Below, piece by piece: positions 18,066 to 26,427 of a DNA stretch of 64,000 bases. Source of the stretch: Planctomycetota bacterium (GTDB lineage: Bacteria; Planctomycetota; Phycisphaerae; Sedimentisphaerales; Anaerohalosphaeraceae); the NCBI GenBank assembly GCA_029552545.1, contig JAKPDO010000043.1, positions 1-64,000 on the forward strand, written 5' to 3'. How positions within the stretch are numbered: the first letter of the stretch is position 1; the number at the start of each line of letters is the position of its first letter. The position numbers and the translations under genes were made by a program. The notes beneath the pieces are model-generated. The model was not told the DNA's origin. It saw nothing but the letters and a program-made list of their open reading frames with translations, and did not search any database.

Positions 18066-18153
18066 AGCATTGCCGGAAAAGAAAAATCGGATAAGATGAA
18101 GGTGAAAAGGTTGAACGAAGCTTAAATCCGGAATGCATTCACGCGGAGTAGCA

Positions 18154-19458
18154 ATGGTTCGAGAACATTCCATTCGGCAGATGTGGGATGACTTGGCTCT
18201 TCCGGAATTGACGCGGACTTTGCGGCTGGCTATCGGTCCAACCAAAGTTCTTTTGGCTTTTTTGTTTGTTCTGCTGCTTTGCGGCGGCGGTCTGATGCTG
18301 GATCTGGTTACTCGATCGGTGACGGTGCTGCCGCCCCAGGCAATGGCGGGTGCACCGGCGGATTCGATTTTCCGGAAGGGGGACGAGCTGGCTGTTTACT
18401 TAGAGAATCCGTCAAAGACCTGGGAATATATTCAGTTTTACAGAGAACACACGGAGGGACGCGGGGTTTTTTCCGTCTTGTGGAATTTTTTCGCCGCTCG
18501 CTTTAATCATGCCACTACACGTCTTCTTGAACTGGGTTCTTCGAATCTTTTTGCGAATTTGGCCAATGTGGGGTACAACCTTTGGCTGTGTGTACGGGCG
18601 CTGGCCTGGGCGGTGGAGTATCATCCTCTTTACAGTCTGATTTATTTCACGTATGCCGGTTTGCTGACATGCTTTTTCGGAGGGGCGATCTGCCGGTGTG
18701 CCGCACTGGAGTTTGCCCGTTTTGAAAAACCCGGCATCGGAGAGGCCATCCAGTTTGCTCGGGAACAGTGGAAATCTCTTCTGACGGCTCCTCTGATTCC
18801 GCTGGGCATGCTGGCGGGAATCGGGGGGATTCTTTATCTGGTCGGTTTGGCTGGGAATATTCCGTGGGTCGGAGAGCTGCTGCTGGGGCTGCTGATTGGG
18901 GTTCTGTATCTGCTTGGGCTGGCGATGTCGATTCTTCTGCTGGCGATGCTGACAGGCGGGGGGCTGCTGTTTCCGGCGGTCGCGTATGAGAAGACCACCG
19001 GTCTGGATGCGATCGGAAGGGCGTTCAGTTATGTTATCAATCAGCCGCTTTGGATGCTGTTTTATACCGTGGTGGAGCTGATTTTGGGAACACTGTTTTA
19101 TTTGTTTATACGTCTTTTTGTGTTTTTATTTTTGCGGCTGACCTATACGCTGGTGAGTTTGGGATTCACGGAAGGGCGGATTGACAAACTGCACCGGATT
19201 TGGACGGAGCCGACGTTTTTTCATCTGCTGAATTCGCCGATGAAAGCAGCCAACTGGTCGGAAAAAACGGCCTGGGGGATGATTTATCTGAGTTTGCTTT
19301 TTATTGTGGCCTTGGTAATGGCGCTGGTTGTCAGTTATTTCTTTTCCGCCATTACGGTTTTGTATGCCCTGATGCGCAAGAAAGTGGATAAAATCGGGAT
19401 TACTCAGGTGGAAGTTGCTTTGGAAACCTGCAGCAAAGATTTGAAGGATTCTGTATGA
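18154..19458 (+). CDS. Multi-pass membrane protein, family not recognised
   Basis: This 434-residue protein has about six to seven hydrophobic segments: near residues 30-52, 145-170, 205-230, 235-265, 290-320 and 370-400. A soluble stretch with aromatic residues lies between the first two. I do not recognise a family; it has no obvious catalytic motif. An ATG at 18133 is in frame, but ATG 18154 has GCGGAG 5 bases upstream and gives a compact basic N-terminus. The stop codon overlaps the start of the nucleotide-sugar dehydratase by 4 bases. A role in the same envelope-polysaccharide process is plausible but only inferred. Confidence 0.7.
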   Translation: MVREHSIRQMWDDLALPELTRTLRLAIGPTKVLLAFLFVLLLCGGGLMLDLVTRSVTVLPPQAMAGAPADSIFRKGDELAVYLENPSKTWEYIQFYREHTEGRGVFSVLWNFFAARFNHATTRLLELGSSNLFANLANVGYNLWLCVRALAWAVEYHPLYSLIYFTYAGLLTCFFGGAICRCAALEFARFEKPGIGEAIQFAREQWKSLLTAPLIPLGMLAGIGGILYLVGLAGNIPWVGELLLGLLIGVLYLLGLAMSILLLAMLTGGGLLFPAVAYEKTTGLDAIGRAFSYVINQPLWMLFYTVVELILGTLFYLFIRLFVFLFLRLTYTLVSLGFTEGRIDKLHRIWTEPTFFHLLNSPMKAANWSEKTAWGMIYLSLLFIVALVMALVVSYFFSAITVLYALMRKKVDKIGITQVEVALETCSKDLKDSV

Positions 19459-21644
19459 CTGAACAGACGGTCGATTCGCAGCCAATGAAGCCGGGTAAAC
19501 TTGACAATACATCAACCAACGGGGGATGGAAGGCATGTCTCCTGTTCTACCGCAAACCTCTGATTATTCTGGCTCATGTGATTGTTTTCATCGGGGCTTT
19601 GACGCTGGCCTTCTTGTTTGCGTTTAATATGCAGCTGCTTCGCCGATGGGCGGTTTATCCGTTTCCTGTCCTGCTGGCAGTGGTTTTACCGGTCAAACTA
19701 TTGGTTTTTGGACGGTTTGATCAGTATCGCGGGTGGTGGCGGTATGTCGGGATGTCGGACCTGATTCAGATTGCCAAGGCCTCACTGGTCAGCACAGTGA
19801 TTCTGATGGCCCTTTGGTATTCGTATGGATGGTTCGGCGCTTCTTTTGTGCCTGCCTCCTCGGTGGAGGCCGTTCAGGAAAAGGTTCGTCTGCTGGAAAC
19901 GCAGCTGTCCGAGGCCCTGACCAGCGAAGAGACGCTTCATCTGCGGCAGCATTATTATAACCTGAAGGGGCTGGAAAATCTGCTTTCCGTAAGCCGCATC
20001 TCTGTGCTGCGGAAAGAAAGCCAGTCTCTGCCGGTCAACAGCCAGGAACGTCTGCGTTTGGAATTGGAAATCGAACGGTGCCTGGAGTTTCAGAAGACCA
20101 TCGAAGGCGTGATTATGCTCGATTTGTTTACCACCATTATGCTTTTGTCCGGTCTTCGAATGCTGATTCGGCTTTATCATGAAGAGTTTTTTGCAGAAAG
20201 CCGAAAAGCCCTGCGTCGGTTCTTAATTGTCGGAGCCGGCGATGCCGGAGAGGCCCTGCTGCGCGAAATGATGCGGCATAAGGATACCCCCTATCAGGTT
20301 ATCGGGTTTGTGGATGATGACCCGCTGAAATATCGGATGAAAATCCACGGGGTGCCGGTGCTTGGAACCATCGAGCAGCTGCCGCAAATCTGTCAGAAGT
20401 ACAGTGTGGATGAGATTGCCATAGCGATTCCCAGTGCAACACCCAAACAGATGCGCCGCGTGGTGCAAATCTGTCAGGGGACCAAACTGCGGTTCAGTAC
20501 AGTTCCGTCGATTACGGATATTGCCTCCGGCAAGCTGCGGGTTTCCCAAATCCGCGATGTAGATATCAATGACCTCTTGGGGCGGGAAGAGGTAAAGCTG
20601 GACATTGACGGGATTCGGCGGTTTTTGACAGGCAAGACCATTCTGGTAACCGGTGCGGGGGGGTCGATTGGTTCGGAGATGTGCCGACAGGTCTGCGGTT
20701 TTGCCCCGAAGTGTCTGCTGCTGGTGGAACAGGCCGAAAATCCCCTTTTCTTTATTGAAGGAGAACTGCGGAAGACCTATCCGAAGGTGCCGCTGGAAAC
20801 CCTGATTTGTGATATTACAGACCGCGTGCGTGTGGACCAGATTTTTGACCGGTTTCGTCCGGAGGTGGTGATTCATGCGGCGGCTCACAAGCATGTGCCT
20901 CTGATGGAAATCAATCCCGGGGAGGCCATCAAGAACAATGTAATCGGTACGATGAATGTGGCGGATGCGGCGGACCGAGTGGGTTCGGAGCATTTTGTGA
21001 TGATCAGCACCGATAAGGCCGTCAATCCCACGAGCATTATGGGCTCTTCCAAACGGATTGCCGAGATGTACATTCAGGACCTGAACAACACAAGCAAAAC
21101 GCATTTCGTGACGGTGCGGTTCGGGAATGTGCTGGGCTCGAACGGTTCGGTGGTGCCGATTTTCAAAAAACAGATAGCGGAAGGCGGACCGGTGACCGTA
21201 ACGCATCCGGAGATGCGGCGGTATTTTATGACGATTCCGGAGGCCAGCCAGCTGGTGCTTCAGGCGGCGGCCATCGGCAAGGGAGGAGAGATTTTTGTGC
21301 TGGATATGGGCGAGCCGGTGAAGATTGTGGATTTGGCTCGGGATTTAATTACGCTGAGCGGTTTTCGTCCGGGGGAGGATATTGAGATCGTCTTTACAGG
21401 GCTGCGGCCCGGGGAGAAGCTGTTTGAGGAATTGTCAATTGCCGGCGAGGATATGATTCCGACCGTGCATCCGAAGATTGCCGTTTGGAAGAATATCCCC
21501 AAAGACCGGCAGTTTTTACGCACCCATATCCAGAAGCTGATTGAGGCGGCCTATGCACAAGACCGCCAAAAGATTGTGGAAATCATCAAGATATTAATTC
21601 CGCAATATATGGGCTCTCCCGCCGCACCTGCTCATTCAAAGTAG
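19455..21644 (+). CDS. UDP-sugar 4,6-dehydratase / epimerase, CapD-WbpM-PglF type
   Basis: This 729-residue membrane-anchored nucleotide-sugar dehydratase has three to four N-terminal membrane helices (about 32-125, another near 205-225). A first Rossmann-type CoA-binding-like domain (FLIVGAGDAGEALLREM) is followed by the catalytic SDR domain. There GAGGSIGSE binds NAD(P) and ISTDKAVNPTSIMGSSKR carries the Ser/Met/Lys catalytic residues of this branch. Members make UDP-4-keto-6-deoxy sugars for capsule, O-antigen or protein glycans. An insert at about 130-190, between membrane segments, is predicted to be helical or coiled coil. It is co-translated with the unknown membrane protein before it. 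Confidence 0.92.
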   Translation: MTEQTVDSQPMKPGKLDNTSTNGGWKACLLFYRKPLIILAHVIVFIGALTLAFLFAFNMQLLRRWAVYPFPVLLAVVLPVKLLVFGRFDQYRGWWRYVGMSDLIQIAKASLVSTVILMALWYSYGWFGASFVPASSVEAVQEKVRLLETQLSEALTSEETLHLRQHYYNLKGLENLLSVSRISVLRKESQSLPVNSQERLRLELEIERCLEFQKTIEGVIMLDLFTTIMLLSGLRMLIRLYHEEFFAESRKALRRFLIVGAGDAGEALLREMMRHKDTPYQVIGFVDDDPLKYRMKIHGVPVLGTIEQLPQICQKYSVDEIAIAIPSATPKQMRRVVQICQGTKLRFSTVPSITDIASGKLRVSQIRDVDINDLLGREEVKLDIDGIRRFLTGKTILVTGAGGSIGSEMCRQVCGFAPKCLLLVEQAENPLFFIEGELRKTYPKVPLETLICDITDRVRVDQIFDRFRPEVVIHAAAHKHVPLMEINPGEAIKNNVIGTMNVADAADRVGSEHFVMISTDKAVNPTSIMGSSKRIAEMYIQDLNNTSKTHFVTVRFGNVLGSNGSVVPIFKKQIAEGGPVTVTHPEMRRYFMTIPEASQLVLQAAAIGKGGEIFVLDMGEPVKIVDLARDLITLSGFRPGEDIEIVFTGLRPGEKLFEELSIAGEDMIPTVHPKIAVWKNIPKDRQFLRTHIQKLIEAAYAQDRQKIVEIIKILIPQYMGSPAAPAHSK

Positions 21645-21683
21645 GGCGGCTTTTTTGCCCGACAACGAGGGGAAAGGCAGGGC

Positions 21684-22640
21684 TTATTCCGCTGTCGAGT
21701 GGACCACCTCTTCCCGCGGATGGGCGTTCTGATACTGCTCTTTCATTCGGCTGGTCGTTACGTGGGTGTAAATCTGGGTTGTGGACAGCGACTGGTGGCC
21801 GAGCAGTTCCTGAACGCTGCGAAGGTCTGCTCCGTTGTTGAGCATGTGGGTGGCGAAGCTGTGCCGCAGTGTGTGCGGACTGATGGACGGATCCAGACCG
21901 GCCTGAACAAGGTATTTGTCCATTTTGCGGCGGACGCTGCGGGTGCTCAGCCGCTTGCCGTGTTTGTTGGCAAAGAGGACTTTCGTATCAAAACTCGGGT
22001 CGGACTGAATCCGTTTGTTGCGGAATTCAATGTAATGCTGGATGGACTGCAGGGCGCTGGAGCCGATGGGGCAGATGCGTTCTTTTTTGCCTTTGCCGCG
22101 GACGTGAATGACCTCACCCAAGAAGTCCACATCTTCGAGGTTGAGGGCGACCAGCTCGCTGACCCGCATTCCGGTGCTGTAAAGGACTTCGAGCATGGCC
22201 CGGTCTCTGGCTCCCAGCCAGGTATCCGTCGGCGGGGTGTTCAGGAGTTTTTGAACCTGTTCGTATTCGAGGAACTTGGGCAGTTTCTTTTCCTGTTTCG
22301 GGGTTTTGATGGAAGCAACGGGGTTGCTGCTGATGCGCCCGCGTTTGACCAGGAATTTATAGAAACTGCGCAGAGTTGCCAGTTTTCTTGCTGTGGTGGA
22401 TTTGGTGTAATGGCGTTCATTCAGGAAGGCCATAAATTTGCGTACGGTCTGAACATCGACAGACAGCAGAAGCTGATCCGGCCCGGCGGAAGGAGCATCC
22501 GGGTTGGCTTTTTGCTCATCCTGAAGGAACTGAATGAATTGTTCAAGGTCGGCTCCGTAACACTTGGCGGTGTGATCGGAAAAATGCTTTTCCAGCTTGA
22601 GGTACGTGATGAATTCCTGAATGTTTGCCGCATCTTTCAT
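21684..22640 (-). CDS. Tyrosine recombinase XerC/XerD
   Basis: Xer recombinases resolve chromosome dimers at dif. The 318-residue protein has the SAM-like N-terminal core-binding domain (FITYLKLEKHFSDHTAKCYG). Its catalytic set is complete: Arg in STGMRVSEL, Lys in GKGKKERICP, His-x-x-Arg in HTLRHSFATH, His in LLGHQSLSTTQ, and the nucleophile Tyr in IYTHV. Nothing around it suggests an integrative element (no att repeats or phage genes), so a housekeeping role is likely. XerC versus XerD cannot be decided by eye. Upstream AAGGA supports the start. Confidence 0.92.
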   Translation of the reverse strand: MKDAANIQEFITYLKLEKHFSDHTAKCYGADLEQFIQFLQDEQKANPDAPSAGPDQLLLSVDVQTVRKFMAFLNERHYTKSTTARKLATLRSFYKFLVKRGRISSNPVASIKTPKQEKKLPKFLEYEQVQKLLNTPPTDTWLGARDRAMLEVLYSTGMRVSELVALNLEDVDFLGEVIHVRGKGKKERICPIGSSALQSIQHYIEFRNKRIQSDPSFDTKVLFANKHGKRLSTRSVRRKMDKYLVQAGLDPSISPHTLRHSFATHMLNNGADLRSVQELLGHQSLSTTQIYTHVTTSRMKEQYQNAHPREEVVHSTAE

Positions 22641-22676
22641 AAATGGTTCCTTCTTTCTATCTTTCCTTGCGAAAGG

Positions 22677-22946
22677 TTATTCGAGGTCTTCGCTGTCTTC
22701 GTTGGATTCGGAGGTCTGCATAGGAAGAGGGAGGTCTTTGTACAGGAGCTGGTCGGCTTGACCGATTAATGATTGCGTAAGACGAAAACTAAGGACGGCG
22801 GCGTCAAACCAGTCAAAATCAGTCCTTGGATCTGTTGCGCAAGCCACCAGGGCATCCAAAAGAGGTCCCTCCTGTCCCGGTTCGTAACGGAAAATGTATT
22901 TTTCTCCGCCTTTATTGAGGACCAGCTGTTTTTTTTCTGTATTCAT
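22677..22946 (-). CDS. Small conserved-looking protein of unknown function
   Basis: This 89-residue acidic protein starts MNTEKKQLVLNKGG and has no signal or membrane helix. Features are FRYEPGQEGPLLDALVACA followed by a helical LSFRLTQSLIGQADQLLYK and an acidic tail. I do not recognise a family. It lies 36 bases upstream of the Xer gene and is probably co-transcribed with it. The frame extends further upstream to 23102, but this ATG begins the normal-looking composition. No clear ribosome site precedes it. Three copies of a TTATCGG motif lie just upstream. Confidence 0.6.
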   Translation of the reverse strand: MNTEKKQLVLNKGGEKYIFRYEPGQEGPLLDALVACATDPRTDFDWFDAAVLSFRLTQSLIGQADQLLYKDLPLPMQTSESNEDSEDLE

Positions 22947-22958
22947 AATTTGACGTTC

Positions 22959-23073
22959 CGATAAGTGAAAATCTCTACATCTTTTATCGGTCGAAAGAGT
23001 GGTTTCTAAAGTAATTTTTTGTTTTTTCAGGGGAAAAAGAGGGGCGGTTTTAAGAAAAAAGAACGACCGATAA
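22959..23073. repeat. Inverted TTATCGGTCG repeat upstream of small gene
   Basis: TTATCGGTCG (22984-22993) and CGACCGATAA (23064-23073) form a perfect 10-bp inverted pair 70 bases apart. A third partial copy, CCGATAAG, is at 22958-22965. They fall in the 181-base gap upstream of the 89-residue gene and could be operator half-sites. No protein is known to bind them. Confidence 0.5.
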
Positions 23074-23127
23074 TAAAAATATTTGAAGACAAATGAAATC
23101 AAGAAAGAACGGATGTTCGCAAATTAC

Positions 23128-24069
23128 CTAATTTGCGCAGAAGTAAAATTTTCCGCTGCGGTTTTCTATGCGTACTTGGTTGGTTTTCAGAAGATGCTGG
23201 AGATATTCGGCTGTTAGAGAAGGTTCGAGCTGGAGACTGTCGGCCAGTTCATCGAGTGCGCAGGGGCGTCGCTTGAGGGTTTCGAGGATGATCTGCTCCG
23301 AAATCTGAGTACTTTTCTCCAGCCGGCCCTTTGGGAAGTCCGCGATTACTTCTGCTTTTGGATGAAGTTGCGGAGCAATCTGCTCGAGGATGTCCGGCGG
23401 AACAGCCCGAATATGCGGATGAGCGGTGGGGCGGACGGCGGTGTTCAGCTGAACTTTGTCCGGATTAATTTTTCTGATAAGGCGATTCAGATTTGTAATG
23501 GAATCGGGGTCGGTGTTGAGACCTTCGCATAGAAATACTTCCAGCCAAATAGGGCCGCTGTATTCCTTGCGGAAAAGAATCAACCCTTCCACAAAACGTT
23601 CAAAGGAAAGATTGGGATGCGGCTGATTGATTTTTTTGAATGTTTCCGGGTCGCCTGCATCGAGGGACGGAAGAACCACATCTGCCAAAGAGCATTGTTT
23701 CCGGACATCCGGGTCCCAGAACAGCGTGCCGTTGGTAATCAGGGCTGTCGGGATTTTCGTTAAGCGATGAATCCCTTCTATAATTTCATCGAGACGGCTG
23801 TGAAGCGTCGGTTCGCCGGAACCGCTGATGGTAATATAGTCCGCCGCGATTCCTTCCGTCAGCCAGCGGCGGATTTCTTCAAGAATCTCCTCGGGGGGAA
23901 CATAATTTTTTCGCTCGAGAGTTTGGGCGGCGTCTGTCCCTAATTGGCAATATAGGCAATTTTGCGTGCAGGTTTTGAAAGGGACCGGGTCCACACCGAG
24001 ACTTCGCCCGAGCCGGCGGGATGGGACCGGACCAAATAGATAGCGATATTCCGGAGCTGGATTGTTCAT
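23128..24069 (-). CDS. Radical SAM protein (COG0731 type) with C-terminal winged helix
   Basis: This 313-residue radical SAM enzyme of the Fe-S oxidoreductase COG0731 group begins YLFGPVPSRRLGRSLG. The cluster motif C-x3-C-x2-C follows in CTQNCLYCQLG (about 30-40), and SGSGEPTLHS serves as the SAM-binding GGE-like motif. The last 60 residues look like a winged-helix DNA-binding domain (LETLKRRPCALDELADSL...). The substrate is unknown. The ATG at 24069 overlaps the kdsA stop by 4 bases; a longer frame inside kdsA is rejected. A perfect 8-bp hairpin (23118-23137) spans its stop codon. Confidence 0.85.
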   Translation of the reverse strand: MNNPAPEYRYLFGPVPSRRLGRSLGVDPVPFKTCTQNCLYCQLGTDAAQTLERKNYVPPEEILEEIRRWLTEGIAADYITISGSGEPTLHSRLDEIIEGIHRLTKIPTALITNGTLFWDPDVRKQCSLADVVLPSLDAGDPETFKKINQPHPNLSFERFVEGLILFRKEYSGPIWLEVFLCEGLNTDPDSITNLNRLIRKINPDKVQLNTAVRPTAHPHIRAVPPDILEQIAPQLHPKAEVIADFPKGRLEKSTQISEQIILETLKRRPCALDELADSLQLEPSLTAEYLQHLLKTNQVRIENRSGKFYFCAN

Positions 24070-24899
24070 ATAGTCTGTCGAACAATCTGATAGATTTGAT
24101 AGCAGGTTTTCACGAGGGGTTCGACCTGGTCTAACGGCAACATACAGTCGGCATCGCAAAGTGCTTTTTCCGGAGTCGGGTGGACTTCCATAAAGAGGCC
24201 GTCGGCTCCGGCCGCTGCTGCAGCCCGTGCCAGAACAGGAGCCAAATCCCGCCGACCCGCACTGGCGGTCCCTAATCCGCCGGGCCGCTGTGTGCTGTGG
24301 GTGGCATCGAAGATGACCGGACAGCCGAGGTTCCGCATAGCCGGGATGGCGGTCATATCGTTAACGAGGCGGTTGTATCCAAAAAAGGTTCCCCGTTCTG
24401 TAAGGAAAATCTGCTGCCCTCCGGCGGCACGGATTTTTTGAACGGCGTTTTTCATTTCTTCCGGACTGACGAACTGGCCTTTTTTGACATTGACAGGTTT
24501 TCCGGTTTTGGCACAGGCAACCAGAAGGTCGGTTTGGCGACACAGAAAGGCGGGAACTTGCAGGCAATCTACCACTTTGGATACTGGAGAAACCTGAGAG
24601 GGTTCGTGGATGTCTGTTAAAACGGGTAATCCTGTTTTTCGACGGACTTTTTCGAGCACTTCGAGCCCCTTTTCAAGACCGGGACCGCGAAAACTTTCAA
24701 TGCTTGTCCGGTTGGCTTTGTCAAAACTGGCTTTGAAGATAAAAGGGATTTGGATTCGCTTTTGAATTTGGAGAAGCGCATCCGCCACGTCCAGACACAA
24801 AGACTCATTTTCAATCACACAAGGCCCGGCGATGACGAAGAACGTTTTGCCCAGCTCGATTGAAGCTGGTCCGATCTGATAGATGGTTCTGTTTTGCAT
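24066..24899 (-). CDS. kdsA: 3-deoxy-8-phosphooctulonate (KDO-8-P) synthase
   Basis: KdsA condenses arabinose 5-phosphate with phosphoenolpyruvate to make KDO-8-phosphate for lipopolysaccharide inner core. The 277-residue protein matches family length and shows FVIAGPCVIENES, FKASFDKANRTS, GPGLEKGLEVL, LTDIHEPSQV and DATHSTQRPGG. It implies that this organism makes a KDO-containing outer membrane, in keeping with the MipA/OmpV protein elsewhere in the window. It is nested in a minus-strand run with a lipid kinase upstream (3-base gap) and the radical SAM gene downstream (overlap). Confidence 0.96.
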   Translation of the reverse strand: MQNRTIYQIGPASIELGKTFFVIAGPCVIENESLCLDVADALLQIQKRIQIPFIFKASFDKANRTSIESFRGPGLEKGLEVLEKVRRKTGLPVLTDIHEPSQVSPVSKVVDCLQVPAFLCRQTDLLVACAKTGKPVNVKKGQFVSPEEMKNAVQKIRAAGGQQIFLTERGTFFGYNRLVNDMTAIPAMRNLGCPVIFDATHSTQRPGGLGTASAGRRDLAPVLARAAAAAGADGLFMEVHPTPEKALCDADCMLPLDQVEPLVKTCYQIYQIVRQTI

Positions 24900-24902
24900 A
24901 GA

Positions 24903-25850
24903 TTATCCAATCATTCTTCGCAGTCGAGTCCGAATACCGGCGGGTTTTGCGCCGGGCGGAACAAGCACATTAATGGCCTGCGGGATGAGCTTGATTTCGG
25001 CTGGGGGCTCCGGTCCCGGGTCTCCGTCAATTTGACAATAAATCGGTTCTTTGGCCAGCGATTCGACGGTAATTACAGTGCCCTGCTTATAAAGAACGTC
25101 TTTGCCGCGCGTGTGCATTTTGAAGATGGTGGCGACGGCGTGTTTGAGCAGATGGGCCTGATGCCGACATTTGTATATGCATAAATCCAGTTTTCCGTCT
25201 CCGTACTGGGCATGCCTGCAGATTTGAAGACCGAGAGCATAGCGCGAGATATTGCCGACAAAGACCAGTCCTCGTCCGGAAAAACATTCCTGACCGTCAA
25301 TGGTTACCCGCATGGGAGGAAATGTATGAGACCAAAAACATCTCCAAATCGGCCAAAAATAATCCAGATGGCTGATATGGCCTGTACGCCAGCCGTGAAT
25401 TCGATGAATTACATCCCCATCGAAACCGAAACCGCAAATGGAAGTGAAACACTTGCCGTTGATGGTTCCCAAATCGAGAGGACGAAGCTGCCATGCCTCG
25501 TACGTTTTGATAAGGGTTTGCGGCTGAAGGTTATAGCCCAGTTCGTTGGCCAGAAGATTTTCGGTGCCGGAGGGAATAATCAGCAGGGGTTTGTCGCTTC
25601 CTTCCAGACCGTGAATCACCTCCCGAATCGTTCCGTCGCCTCCTGCGGCAGCCACCAAAGAGCATTCATAATCCACGGCGGCCTGCTGAGCCAGTTCACA
25701 GGCGTGGGCCAGCGACTGGGTAAAGAAGGTCTTCATCCGGCATCCGGATTGATGAAAGTACTCCTGAAGACAGCTGACCAGATGTTTTCGGCTGCTGGCG
25801 CCGGATTTGGGATTAATAATCAGGATTATGTAGCCATCGAGTTTCGGCAT
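24903..25850 (-). CDS. Diacylglycerol/lipid kinase family protein
   Basis: This 315-residue protein has the DAGK catalytic fold: NPKSGASSRKHL at the start, the GGDGTIREVIHGL nucleotide motif (about 70-82), and PSGTENLLANELG in place of the usual PLGTxNDFA. YegS/DgkB relatives phosphorylate diacylglycerol or related lipids at the membrane. The Asn-Leu variant in the third motif may indicate a different lipid. The neighbours, kdsA just downstream and CYTH upstream, suggest envelope lipid metabolism. Confidence 0.86.
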   Translation of the reverse strand: MPKLDGYIILIINPKSGASSRKHLVSCLQEYFHQSGCRMKTFFTQSLAHACELAQQAAVDYECSLVAAAGGDGTIREVIHGLEGSDKPLLIIPSGTENLLANELGYNLQPQTLIKTYEAWQLRPLDLGTINGKCFTSICGFGFDGDVIHRIHGWRTGHISHLDYFWPIWRCFWSHTFPPMRVTIDGQECFSGRGLVFVGNISRYALGLQICRHAQYGDGKLDLCIYKCRHQAHLLKHAVATIFKMHTRGKDVLYKQGTVITVESLAKEPIYCQIDGDPGPEPPAEIKLIPQAINVLVPPGAKPAGIRTRLRRMIG

Positions 25851-25869
25851 ATTTTTTATTGAAAGAGCA

Positions 25870-26406
25870 CTATTTTTTCTTTTTTAGAAGCGCTTTGGCC
25901 AGCAGTTTGGCATAGCCGTCGGAGAGATGGTGTTTTTCCTGAAGGTCTAACCGATTTAATGCCTCTTCTACTTCGATTTCAGTAGGGGCCTCCACTTCCA
26001 CAAAGCATCCCATCGGGGGAACCCGATCAAGACATATATGGCAGTGCTTCCAGGTCCAAATTTGTCTGGTTTTTCGGACGATGATGCCGGCGGTGTATCC
26101 CAGCCCAAAGAAGATTTTTTTGGCGGCTTCGAAATCGCTGATTTGCACTTCCGCCTCCTGTCGGGTTTTAAAACGCCGTTTTTCTCTGGGGCCTTTGAAG
26201 GTCAGGAAAAATTTTTCCCCTTCCGGCCCGTGCTGTCTGCGCAGCCGTAGGCCGCAGCCCCGTTTCAGCGGGTGGCCGTGCGTTCCTTTCAGATACAAAT
26301 CCGTTTCGCGGACCTCTTTGAGAAAAACAGCATTCATTTTTCTCAGTCGCGCTTCGAGCGGAGCCAGCGACGGGACAGCGATTTTGGCTTCAATTTCAAT
26401 TTTCAC
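25870..26406 (-). CDS. CYTH domain protein (class IV adenylate cyclase / thiamine triphosphatase-like)
   Basis: This 178-residue CYTH protein opens with the ExExK signature (IEIEAKI). The ring of basic and acidic strands that binds triphosphates follows: GCGLRLRR, FFLTFKGPRE, VRKTRQIW, CHICLDRVP and FVEVEAP. Members are class IV adenylate cyclases, inorganic triphosphatases or thiamine triphosphatases; the activity cannot be told from sequence. The start is a GTG at 26406. It sits between leuS and the lipid kinase, 20 bases from each. Confidence 0.88.
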   Translation of the reverse strand: MKIEIEAKIAVPSLAPLEARLRKMNAVFLKEVRETDLYLKGTHGHPLKRGCGLRLRRQHGPEGEKFFLTFKGPREKRRFKTRQEAEVQISDFEAAKKIFFGLGYTAGIIVRKTRQIWTWKHCHICLDRVPPMGCFVEVEAPTEIEVEEALNRLDLQEKHHLSDGYAKLLAKALLKKKK

Positions 26407-26427
26407 AGTCTATGGAGCCCCATCCAT

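Noticed and set aside
21641..21662. GGGC...GCCC hairpin with internal T run between the dehydratase and xer genes
   Set aside because: Only a 4-bp stem, and the T run is in the loop rather than after the stem, so it is not a convincing terminator.
23118..23137. Perfect 8-bp hairpin over the radical SAM stop codon as a terminator
   Set aside because: The stem is A/T-rich and no T run follows on either strand, so intrinsic termination is not supported.
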